Assembly (NCBI GenBank): GCA_017459485.1
Contig: JAFUCW010000322.1
Span: 1 to 5,840, forward strand
Reading direction: 5' to 3'
Length of the DNA: 5,840 bases
Origin: Eggerthellaceae bacterium
GTDB lineage: Bacteria > Actinomycetota > Coriobacteriia > Coriobacteriales > Eggerthellaceae
Part shown: positions 1 through 5,840 of the stretch, piece by piece
Layout of the letters: each line of letters begins with the position of its first letter
How positions within the stretch are numbered: the stretch's first letter is position 1
The notes under the pieces: model-generated
The model's database searches: none
Told to the model about the DNA's origin: nothing
What the model saw: only the letters and a program-made list of their open reading frames with translations
Program-made: the position numbers and the translations under genes

Positions 1-1
1 C

Positions 2-1243
2 CCCATCTACCCGACGGCTGCCGCCACGCCCGACGACCTTCCTGCTGCAGAATATAAGCTCTACAACTTGATCGCGCGCCGTTTCCTGGCGACGCTTTCC
101 GGGCCTGCCACCATCGAGGGGACCAAGGTCAACCTTGACGTGTCGGGAGAGCCTTTCGTCGCCAAAGGAGACGTGCTGGTCAGCCCTGGCTATCGCGAAA
201 TCTATCCCTACGGTCTGAAGAAGGACGAGCAGCTCCCTGCACTGGCCGAAGGGCAGACCATCGCGTTCAACGGCGCCGAATGCGTCGCCAAGCAGACCGA
301 ACCTCCGGCGCGTTACTCCCAGGGGCGTCTGATTCAGGAGATGGAAAAGCGCGGTTTGGGGACCAAGTCGACGCGGCATTCTATCATCGACCGTCTCTAC
401 AACGTGAAATACATCGTCAACGACCCGATCGAGCCCACCGCACTCGGCATGGCGGTGTGCGACGCGCTCGGGTCCTTCGCCCCGCATGTAACCACCTCCG
501 AAATGACGGCGCAGCTTGAGGACGAGATGAGCAACATTGCCTCCGGGTCCACTTCCAAGGATGTGGTGGTGGGCCACTCGCGCGCGCTGCTGGCAGAACA
601 GCTTTCCGAGCTTATGCCCCATTCCGAAGAGGTTGCCGTCGCTCTTGCGGATGCTGTGGCGGCCGACGCCTACGTGGGGAAATGCCCCAAGTGCGGCAAG
701 GACTTGCAGATCCGCGTGTCGCAGAAGACGCGCGGCCAGTTTATCGGGTGCGCCGGCTGGCCCGATTGCGACGTGACGTATCCGCTTCCCCAGGGCAAGA
801 TCGAGTCCACCGACACGCCATGCCCGACATGCGGCATGCCCCAGGTGAAGGTGAGCCCGTTTAGGCAGAAGCCCTTCATGCACTGCATCGACCCCGAGTG
901 CGCCACGAACAAAGAAGAGGACGTGGTTGTCGGCCTTTGCCCGGTCTGCGGCGAGCGCGGAGTCGACGCGATGATGGTTGCGCGCAAGAACCCGCGCACC
1001 CTCAAGCGCTCTATCACCTGCTCTAACTTCGACGAATGCGGCACGCGCTACCCGCTGCCTGCTCGCGGCGAGCTGACCTCGACCGAAGAGGCCTGCGAGC
1101 ACTGCGGAGCCCCTATGGTGATCGTGACGACCAACCGTGGGCCATGGAAGCTCTGTCCGAACTACGACTGCCCCGGCAAGGAGGAGGCGAAGGCGAAAAA
1201 GGCCTCCAAGGGCAAGGGTGGCAAGAGCTCGCAGCAGGGGTAG
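2..1243 (+). CDS. topA: DNA topoisomerase I (type IA), archaeal-like, 5'-truncated by the window edge
   Basis: Type IA topoisomerase, which relaxes negative supercoils by nicking one strand through a tyrosine intermediate. The reading frame is already open at base 2 and gives 413 residues before TAG at 1241-1243. The start codon and the catalytic tyrosine lie upstream, probably some 350-450 codons away. Visible core motifs are IYPT at the left edge, RRFLATLSGPA (residues about 26-36 of the fragment), PPARYS and EKRGLGTKSTR (GTKSTR at 120-125). The core is followed by four Cys4 zinc ribbons and a Lys-rich tail of about 20 residues. Standard bacterial TopA has GRPSTY where this has GTKSTR. Together with IEPTALG and YPLP after the first zinc ribbon, that resembles archaeal-type topoisomerase I, from memory of the families. 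TopB (topoisomerase III) is less likely because of the zinc-ribbon array and the tmk/holB neighbourhood. The TTG at 68 is internal to the conserved core, not the start. Confidence 0.93.
   Translation, partial: PIYPTAAATPDDLPAAEYKLYNLIARRFLATLSGPATIEGTKVNLDVSGEPFVAKGDVLVSPGYREIYPYGLKKDEQLPALAEGQTIAFNGAECVAKQTEPPARYSQGRLIQEMEKRGLGTKSTRHSIIDRLYNVKYIVNDPIEPTALGMAVCDALGSFAPHVTTSEMTAQLEDEMSNIASGSTSKDVVVGHSRALLAEQLSELMPHSEEVAVALADAVAADAYVGKCPKCGKDLQIRVSQKTRGQFIGCAGWPDCDVTYPLPQGKIESTDTPCPTCGMPQVKVSPFRQKPFMHCIDPECATNKEEDVVVGLCPVCGERGVDAMMVARKNPRTLKRSITCSNFDECGTRYPLPARGELTSTEEACEHCGAPMVIVTTNRGPWKLCPNYDCPGKEEAKAKKASKGKGGKSSQQG
683..1171 (+). other. Four Cys4 zinc-ribbon motifs in the TopA C-terminus, arranged as two similar pairs
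   Basis: Sixteen in-frame cysteine codons form four CXXC...C...C units. Finger 1 (683-769) is CX2CX18CX5C; finger 2 (821-901) is CX2CX17CX4C; finger 3 (938-1039) is CX2CX23CX5C; finger 4 (1094-1171) is CX2CX16CX4C. Fingers 1 and 3 are both followed by (T/R)YPLP and then a ST-containing linker into a CXXCG(M/A)P motif. Fingers 2 and 4 share a P(F/W) before their third cysteine. The array therefore reads as a duplicated two-finger module. In TopA proteins such ribbons bind single-stranded DNA and sometimes RNA polymerase; that role is inferred here. Confidence 0.9.
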
Positions 1244-1247
1244 GGGG
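1242..1247 (+). promoter_or_regulatory. Ribosome binding site of tmk
   Basis: AGGGGG overlaps the topA stop codon and lies 5 nt before the ATG at 1253. A second G-run (AGGGG, 1236-1240) sits just upstream. No terminator or promoter fits in the 9-bp gap, so tmk is probably cotranscribed with topA and translated by coupling to it. Confidence 0.7.
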
Positions 1248-1252
1248 TTCCC

Positions 1253-1984
1253 ATGGATGCTATACAGGGTGCGAGCAGAGGCGTCTTCGTCACCTTTGAA
1301 GGCGGCGACGGAGCGGGGAAGACCACCCATATCAATTTTCTATCCGATGCGTTGCGCGACGCGGGACACGAAGTGGTGCGCTTGCGCGAACCTGGGGGAA
1401 CGACAGTGGGCGAGCTGTTGCGCGATGTGGTGCTCAACCCGGAACACGACGCCATGTCGCCCGAGGCGGAGCTGCTCATTTACGAAGCGGCGCGCGCCCA
1501 GCTGGTCTTCGTGGTGATCGCGCCGGCGTTGCTGCGGGGTGCGGTGGTGCTTTGCGACAGGTTCTACGATTCCACCGTTGCCTATCAGGCCTATGGTCGT
1601 GGCGTGTCGCGCGAGTTCGTCCGCCAGGCAAACATGTTCGCCTGCCAGGGCATTCGCCCGGATCGCACGATTCTTATCGAAACCGATGCTCCGGCAAGCG
1701 TTGGCCTGGAACGTGCCATGCATGGAAGGGACGGCGACCGCATGGAGCGCGCGGGCGAACACTTTCACGAACGCGTCAACCGGGCGTATCGCGACATAGC
1801 GGCTGCAAGTCCCGACCGCGTTCGCGTGGTAGTCAGCCAGCCCACGAAGGCCGAAACCGCCAGGCTTGTGTTCGGCGCAGTTGCAGACCTGTTCGGTTGG
1901 GACGGCGACGACCTTCCCTTCACCGACGGCTACTTCGAAGGAGCGAACCTTGTCCATGGCAAGGTCCGCCAGCAAGAGGAGTAG
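1253..1984 (+). CDS. tmk: Thymidylate kinase (dTMP kinase)
   Basis: Cytoplasmic kinase converting dTMP to dTDP with ATP, required for dTTP synthesis. The 243-residue product has the P-loop EGGDGAGKTT (16-25), REPGGT (45-50) for substrate binding, DRFYDSTVAYQAYGRG (102-117) with the DR(F/Y) motif, and a lid segment RDGDRME (159-165). FHERVNRAY follows at 171-179. The P-loop carries no extra arginine and the lid is arginine-rich, which is the bacterial type II (E. coli-like) arrangement. The family is usually about 205-215 residues; here some 30 extra residues, rich in acidic and aromatic positions, follow the last expected helix (from about FGWDGDD on). ATG 1253 is chosen because a G-rich binding site is well placed and the P-loop begins about 15 residues in. 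It lies between topA and holB, a usual neighbour. Confidence 0.96.
   Translation: MDAIQGASRGVFVTFEGGDGAGKTTHINFLSDALRDAGHEVVRLREPGGTTVGELLRDVVLNPEHDAMSPEAELLIYEAARAQLVFVVIAPALLRGAVVLCDRFYDSTVAYQAYGRGVSREFVRQANMFACQGIRPDRTILIETDAPASVGLERAMHGRDGDRMERAGEHFHERVNRAYRDIAAASPDRVRVVVSQPTKAETARLVFGAVADLFGWDGDDLPFTDGYFEGANLVHGKVRQQEE
1974..1981 (+). promoter_or_regulatory. Ribosome binding site of holB
   Basis: AAGAGGAG lies inside the last codons of tmk, 8 nt before the ATG at 1990. It decides the holB start: the holB frame is open far upstream (from about 1552), but that stretch overlaps tmk and encodes no delta-prime sequence. Confidence 0.75.
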
Positions 1985-1989
1985 CGGCC

Positions 1990-3132
1990 ATGTCCGACAT
2001 CTTCTCCGGCATCCTGGGGCAGCCCAAGGTCCGCGACTTTCTTCGGTCGGTCGTCTCGCACGGGCAAATCGGCCAGTCCTATCTGTTCACAGGGCCGGCT
2101 GGCTCGAACAAGACGCTTGCCGCGCTGGCACTTTCCCAGGCGGTGATCTGCAAAGACGGCGGATGCGGAACCTGCGATGCCTGCAAGCGCGTCATGAGGC
2201 GGTCGCACCCCGACGTGCGGCGTTACGAACCCGAAGGCGCAGGAGGCTATTTGGTGGAGCAGATCCGCGAAATCGTGGGAGACGTCTCCCTGGCGCCCAT
2301 TCAGGCGAAGTCGAAGGTATACATCATCGACCGTGCCGACCTGCTGGGCGTCCAGTCTGCCAACGCCTTCCTCAAGACGCTCGAGGAGCCCCCGCAGGAT
2401 GTGGTCATCATCTTGCTCGCCCGAACGCGCGAAAGCGTGCTTCCCACTATCGTCTCGCGTTGCCAAGTGGTTCCCTTCAGGCACATTCCCCACACCGAGG
2501 CGTGCGGCATCGTCAGCCAAAACACCGGGGTTTCTTCCCAGAAGGCGGCGGTCGCCATCCAGGCATGCAGCGGATCCATCACCAGGGCGATCGAGTTCGT
2601 GCGGTCTAGCGAACGCTTCTCTTTTCGCGCACGTGTTCTTGAGATCTTGTCCTCGCTCGAGCTATCCGACGACCTTGACGTGCTCGAATATGCGGCAGAG
2701 CTGCTCGAACGCGCGCAGGCTCCCCTCGACTTGGTGCGCAAAACGCAAGAGGAGGAACTTGCCGCAAGCGCCGAGTTCATGGCGCAGGCGGCAATCAGGC
2801 AGGTTGAGGCACGCAACAAGCGCGCGCTGACGGCGCGCAGCAGCGAGTACCTCAGGGAAACCAACGCCATCATCCGCTCGTGGCTGCGCGACGTGCTCAT
2901 GGCGGCTTCCGGGCGTCCCGAGCTCGTCATCAACGAGGACGTGGCAGATGCTATCAGGTCTACGGCTTCGAAAACTTCGGCTCCGCAAGTTGTGCGTGCT
3001 CTTTGCGCAGTGGACGAATGCGACGAGGCCTTTCGCTATAATGTTTCTCCTGAAACGTGCATTGACGTGCTTCTATGTCAGATAAGAGAGGAACTGTATG
3101 GTTCGCGTAGCGCCAGTACAGCTGCAATATAA
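1990..3132 (+). CDS. holB: DNA polymerase III subunit delta-prime (clamp loader)
   Basis: AAA+ family subunit of the clamp loader that places the beta sliding clamp on primed DNA together with DnaX and HolA. The product is 380 residues. It starts with IFSGILGQPKV, then has a Walker A-like GPAGSNKT (35-42), a zinc-binding Cys4 cluster (C54, C59, C62, C65) followed by HPDV, and VEQIREI (89-95). After these come a Walker B-like VYIIDRAD (110-117), NAFLKTLEEPP (125-135) and the SRC motif (156-158). The C-terminal half is mostly helical and poorly conserved, as usual for the collar domain. DnaX subunits carry a canonical GKT P-loop and are longer, so delta-prime fits better. The Walker A has Asn where GKT-type loops have Gly, and Walker B lacks the Glu after Asp; loss of ATPase residues is common in delta-prime. 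The 3' end overlaps the next gene by 35 bp. Confidence 0.93.
   Translation: MSDIFSGILGQPKVRDFLRSVVSHGQIGQSYLFTGPAGSNKTLAALALSQAVICKDGGCGTCDACKRVMRRSHPDVRRYEPEGAGGYLVEQIREIVGDVSLAPIQAKSKVYIIDRADLLGVQSANAFLKTLEEPPQDVVIILLARTRESVLPTIVSRCQVVPFRHIPHTEACGIVSQNTGVSSQKAAVAIQACSGSITRAIEFVRSSERFSFRARVLEILSSLELSDDLDVLEYAAELLERAQAPLDLVRKTQEEELAASAEFMAQAAIRQVEARNKRALTARSSEYLRETNAIIRSWLRDVLMAASGRPELVINEDVADAIRSTASKTSAPQVVRALCAVDECDEAFRYNVSPETCIDVLLCQIREELYGSRSASTAAI
3037..3042 (+). promoter_or_regulatory. Possible internal -10 element upstream of the PSP1 gene
   Basis: A perfect TATAAT sits inside the holB coding sequence, 55 bp before the PSP1 start at 3098. It uses TAT and AAT codons where the surrounding gene mostly uses TAC and AAC. 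No convincing -35 is visible at 16-18 bp; the nearest partial match (TGGACG, 3011-3016) is 20 bp away. There is no TG extension. It could be chance. Confidence 0.3.
3087..3092 (+). promoter_or_regulatory. Ribosome binding site of the PSP1/ricT gene
   Basis: AGAGGA lies 5 nt before ATG 3098 and within the holB coding sequence. It supports ATG 3098 as the start, giving a 35-bp overlap with holB. Confidence 0.75.
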
Positions 3133-4411
3133 CCCGAAAACGCTTTGGTTCGACCCAACGGATTTGGAACTCTTCGAAGGTGCGCGGGTGATCGTGCGCA
3201 CCGAGCGCGGCACCGAATACGGTGTGTGCGCAGGGGGAGTGATAGAGGTCGACGAGGAAGAGGTGGGCGCGCTCAAAAGCCCGCTCAAGCCCGTGGTGCG
3301 TATTGCCAGCGAGGAAGACATCGACCAAGTGGAGCTCATGCGCCAAAAGAGCGAAGAGGCTCTACCTATCTTCAAGAAGCTTGCTGCCGAAACGAACGAG
3401 GACATGCACCCGGTCATGGTCGAATACCTCTTCGACGGGGACCGCGCCGTGTTCTTTTTCGAGTCGGAAGAGCGTGTCGATTTCCGTGACCTGGTGCGCC
3501 GCCTTGCCAGCGAGCTGAAAGTGCGCGTCGACATGCGGCAGATCGGCGTGCGCGACGAGGCGCGGATGGTAGGCGGTTTGGGCCATTGTGGGCAAGAGCT
3601 GTGCTGCAAGCGTTTGGGAGGGGAGTTCAATCCCGTGTCCATCCGCATGGCCAAGGAGCAGGACCTCTCTCTCAATCCGACGAAGATTTCCGGCGTGTGC
3701 GGCAGGCTCATGTGCTGCCTTCGCTACGAATTCGACGCCTACAAGGATTTCAAGAGCCGCGCCCCGAAGCAAGGCGCCAAGGTGGAAACCCCCGCGGGAG
3801 TGGCAAAGGTGGTCGACCTGAACGTTCCCAAAGAGACGGTCACCGTATTGCTCGAAGAAGACAAAAAGCGCGTGACGTTTCCGCTTTCGGCCATGGACGA
3901 GCCAGCGGATGGCGAGAAGCGCCCCCGCTCCATTGGAGAGGCGTTCGAGGAATATGCCAATCCCGACCCATTTGCAACGAGCACGGTTCTTGGCATGTTT
4001 GACACCGCCGGCTTCACCCAGGAAGACAAGCTTGGTACGCCCGAGGCGCGTCATAACGCAAAACGCTCCGACAAGGGTGCGGAGGACGGCGATGGCGAGG
4101 CGAAGAAGGGCTCGCGCAGGAGGCGTCGGCGCAAGGGGTCGGGTGGAAAATCCCAGGATCAGGCGAAACAGCAACCCCAGAACGCTTCTGAAGGCGCCGA
4201 GAAGCAAGGGACTTCTCGCAAACGCAGGCGCCGCAGCAGCCAGGGCAAGCTGGCCGATAGTCCTGGTGCCGTGCGCCCCGGGCAAAAGTCGAGCGGCCTT
4301 TCGGAGTCTTCCGCGTCGTCCGGCCCTTCCAAACAAGAGAGGGCCTCTTCTGCCCATCGCACGTCGCGCAGGCGCAGCCATAAGACGGGAAGTGGTGCAA
4401 GTGAATCTTAG
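3098..4411 (+). CDS. ricT: PSP1-domain protein, RicT/YaaT homologue, with a long basic C-terminal tail
   Basis: The first ~265 residues of 437 match the PSP1 family. EGARVIVRTERGTEYG (27-42) lies in the N-terminal beta region, and DMRQIGVRDEARMVGG (145-160) leads into GGLGHCGQELCC (159-170). ISGVCGRLMCCLRYE follows at 197-211. Six cysteines (164, 169, 170, 201, 206, 207) form the two conserved clusters. In Bacillus subtilis RicT (YaaT, about 275 residues) works with RicA and RicF, a complex reported to carry iron-sulfur clusters, to promote RNase Y-dependent RNA maturation and development. Whether partners exist here is unknown. The remaining ~170 residues are low-complexity, Ser/Lys/Arg-rich, with R340-R345 and R374-R379 (K at 375) as basic blocks; this part has no counterpart in B. 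subtilis YaaT. Placement directly after holB is the same as in Firmicutes, which supports orthology. The stop overlaps the pncB start by 11 bp. Confidence 0.9.
   Translation: MVRVAPVQLQYNPKTLWFDPTDLELFEGARVIVRTERGTEYGVCAGGVIEVDEEEVGALKSPLKPVVRIASEEDIDQVELMRQKSEEALPIFKKLAAETNEDMHPVMVEYLFDGDRAVFFFESEERVDFRDLVRRLASELKVRVDMRQIGVRDEARMVGGLGHCGQELCCKRLGGEFNPVSIRMAKEQDLSLNPTKISGVCGRLMCCLRYEFDAYKDFKSRAPKQGAKVETPAGVAKVVDLNVPKETVTVLLEEDKKRVTFPLSAMDEPADGEKRPRSIGEAFEEYANPDPFATSTVLGMFDTAGFTQEDKLGTPEARHNAKRSDKGAEDGDGEAKKGSRRRRRRKGSGGKSQDQAKQQPQNASEGAEKQGTSRKRRRRSSQGKLADSPGAVRPGQKSSGLSESSASSGPSKQERASSAHRTSRRRSHKTGSGASES
3932..4408 (+). other. Predicted disordered, arginine-rich tail of the RicT homologue
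   Basis: Residues 279-437. It opens with a short ordered-looking island (IGEAFEEYA at 279-287, DPF at 290-292, VLGMF at 297-301). The rest is low-complexity sequence with an acidic patch, two Arg blocks (4115-4132 and 4217-4234) and a Ser-rich end containing SRRRS. Tails like this often bind nucleic acid; that is inference only. Confidence 0.75.
4387..4392 (+). promoter_or_regulatory. Ribosome binding site of pncB
   Basis: GGGAAG lies 8 nt before GTG 4401. Two further in-frame GTG codons (4392, 4395) are too close to it, or overlap it, and so are poorer starts. Confidence 0.55.
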
Positions 4412-5840
4412 TTACGAGCTCCTGACCGACCTGTATCAGCTCACGATGGCGCAGGGGTATTGGAAAAGTGGGAAGTCCGACGAGCAAGCGTGCTTCCACA
4501 TGTACTTTCGCCACAATCCCTTCGAAGGTGGTTTTTCCATTGCGTGCGGCATGGCGCAACTTGCCGAAATGATCGAAACCTTCGCTTTCTCCGAAGAAGA
4601 ACTTGGCTATCTTCGCGGCTTGGACGCCCCTGACGGAGGTCCGTTGTTCGACTCTTCGTTCCTTGACTGGCTTGGGGGGCTTACGCTTTCCGTCGACATC
4701 GATGCCGTGATCGAGGGCACGCCGGTGTTTCCCAACGAACCGCTTGTTCGCGTGTGCGGACCCATCCTGGAGTGCCAGCTTCTCGAGACCGCCTTGCTCA
4801 ACTGCGTAAATTTCCAAACACTTGTCGCTACGAAGGCGGCCCGCGTATGCATCGCCGCCGAAGCGCCTGTCGCTGAATTTGGGTTGCGCCGTGCGCAAGG
4901 CATTGCCGGCGGCATTTGGGCGAGCCGTGCGGCCGTTGTGGGCGGTTGCTCGTCTACTTCCAATGTGCTTGCTGGGCAGATGTTCGGCATTCCCGTTTCC
5001 GGGACCCACGCCCATTCCTGGGTTATGGCATTCGAAAGCGAACTTGAGGCGTTCCGTTCCTATGCGCGCATCTTCCCTCGCAACTGCGTTCTGCTCATAG
5101 ATACCTACGACGTGGAGCAAGGTCTCGAAAACGCCATTACGGTCGGATTGGAAATGAAGGAGCGCGGCGAGAAGCTTCTAGGCGTCCGCATAGATTCGGG
5201 TGACCTTGCCTGGCTTTCGAAGCGCGCCCGCGCTCGCCTTGATGAAGCAGGACTGTCCGACTGCGGCATAGTCCTGTCGAACGACCTTGACGAGCATACC
5301 ATTCGCTCCATTCGCGAGGAAGGCGCCGTCATTTCGAGTTGGGGCGTGGGGACCAAGCTGGCAACGGCCTACGATCAGCCATCGCTTGGCGGAGTGTACA
5401 AGCTTTCGGCCACGCGGTCAGGGGACTCTGAGGCTTGGGTTGACCGCATCAAGATCAGCGAGCAGGTTGCCAAGCTTACGTTCCCCGGTGTGCTGGGCGT
5501 TCGCCGCTACACGTTCGAGAATGGCAAGATCGCCGGCGACATGGTCTACGACGTCAACAGCGGCGTGGGGACCGACGAGCGAATCGTCGACCCTGCCGAC
5601 GACCTGCGCCAGAAGACCTTGGCGGGCCTGAAGTACGAAGAACTGCTCGTACCGCTGGCGCGCGGTGGGAAAGTGGTGCTTTCCGCCGAGCACCGCAATG
5701 CGATGGCGGCTCGGTCTCGCACGCTTGCGGGCCTTGAATCTCTCGACGAGACCAACAAGCGTATTTTGAACCCGCATTCCTATCCGGTGGGTCTTGAAGA
5801 GGGTCTTTCTCGACGTCGCCGCGCACTGGTGGTCCGAATG
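4401..5840 (+). CDS. pncB: Nicotinate phosphoribosyltransferase, 3' end beyond the window
   Basis: Cytoplasmic enzyme of the Preiss-Handler NAD salvage pathway: nicotinate plus PRPP (and ATP) to nicotinate mononucleotide. I translated the frame by hand from GTG 4401: 480 codons without a stop up to the window edge. It begins NLSYELLTDLYQLTMAQGYW, a typical N-terminus of this family. Other motifs are PFEGGFSIACG (35-45), LLNCVNFQTLVATKAAR (132-148), EFGLRRAQG (159-167), GTHAHSW (201-207), DTYD (234-237), RIDSGDL (263-269), SNDLDE and GVGTKL (315-320), followed by LGGVYKL. His205 is the best candidate for the phosphorylated histidine by analogy with the Salmonella enzyme. NPHSYPVG near the edge is the usual C-terminal motif, so probably only a short piece is missing. 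The GTG start overlaps the upstream stop by 11 bp. Nicotinamide phosphoribosyltransferase is less likely given these motifs. Confidence 0.95.
   Translation, partial: MNLSYELLTDLYQLTMAQGYWKSGKSDEQACFHMYFRHNPFEGGFSIACGMAQLAEMIETFAFSEEELGYLRGLDAPDGGPLFDSSFLDWLGGLTLSVDIDAVIEGTPVFPNEPLVRVCGPILECQLLETALLNCVNFQTLVATKAARVCIAAEAPVAEFGLRRAQGIAGGIWASRAAVVGGCSSTSNVLAGQMFGIPVSGTHAHSWVMAFESELEAFRSYARIFPRNCVLLIDTYDVEQGLENAITVGLEMKERGEKLLGVRIDSGDLAWLSKRARARLDEAGLSDCGIVLSNDLDEHTIRSIREEGAVISSWGVGTKLATAYDQPSLGGVYKLSATRSGDSEAWVDRIKISEQVAKLTFPGVLGVRRYTFENGKIAGDMVYDVNSGVGTDERIVDPADDLRQKTLAGLKYEELLVPLARGGKVVLSAEHRNAMAARSRTLAGLESLDETNKRILNPHSYPVGLEEGLSRRRRALVVRM

Noticed and set aside
1244..1252. Possible terminator or promoter between topA and tmk
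   Set aside because: Only 9 bp are available and no inverted repeat or T-run is present.
1340..1975. Open frame (211 codons) on the - strand opposite tmk
   Set aside because: It is fully contained within a strongly conserved kinase gene and shows no motif of its own.
1552..1989. Upstream extension of the holB frame, giving a 526-residue product
   Set aside because: The extra residues overlap tmk, are Arg-rich frame-shifted sequence, and do not resemble delta-prime. ATG 1990 has a good ribosome binding site.
3126..3133. AATATAAC near the holB stop as a second -10 element
   Set aside because: It lies downstream of the ricT start and overlaps the TAA stop; no spacing to a -35 is evident.
3362..4381. 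Open frame (339 codons) on the - strand opposite ricT
   Set aside because: Its Arg/Ala/Leu-rich product mirrors the codon pattern of ricT, with no domain and no plausible binding site; treated as a shadow.
4014..5120. Long open frame (368 codons) on the - strand across the ricT/pncB junction
   Set aside because: It lies opposite two clearly conserved genes, carries no recognisable motif, and is low-complexity in composition. Long antisense frames are expected in GC-rich coding DNA.

Overview
The window is a densely packed, single-strand stretch of bacterial chromosome, GC-rich by eye. It holds five genes, all on the + strand: the 3' part of a type IA DNA topoisomerase (topA), thymidylate kinase (tmk), the DNA polymerase III delta-prime subunit (holB), a PSP1/RicT-type protein, and a nicotinate phosphoribosyltransferase (pncB) that runs off the right edge. 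The gaps between genes are 9 bp and 5 bp for the first two junctions. The last two junctions are overlaps of 35 bp and 11 bp. I see no tRNA, rRNA, mobile element, CRISPR array or terminator, and no gene-free stretch longer than 9 bp.

The organism is probably a GC-rich Gram-positive bacterium. I favour the actinobacterial class Coriobacteriia (Eggerthella/Slackia-like). The reasons are the codon use, the tmk-holB-PSP1 order shared with Firmicutes, and a topoisomerase that looks like the archaeal-type TopA rather than the standard bacterial one. This placement is an inference from general familiarity, not a search result.

Layout: 2-1243 topA (C-terminal core plus four Cys4 zinc ribbons and a lysine-rich tail); 1253-1984 tmk; 1990-3132 holB; 3098-4411 ricT-like PSP1 gene with a long arginine-rich tail; 4401-5840 pncB, open at the right edge. 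Purine-rich ribosome binding sites precede all four visible starts. Those of tmk and holB touch or overlap the previous stop codon, and those of the PSP1 gene and pncB lie inside the previous gene, so translational coupling is likely.

Together the cluster serves DNA replication and nucleotide supply: supercoil relaxation, dTTP synthesis and clamp loading. RicT links it to RNA processing or replication/development control, and PncB to NAD salvage. It looks like one transcription unit. A perfect TATAAT hexamer inside the end of holB may give the last two genes an additional promoter. These are conserved housekeeping families and I did not find a wholly new system. The parts most worth a second look are the archaeal-like topoisomerase with duplicated zinc-ribbon pairs and the unusual basic tail on the RicT homologue.
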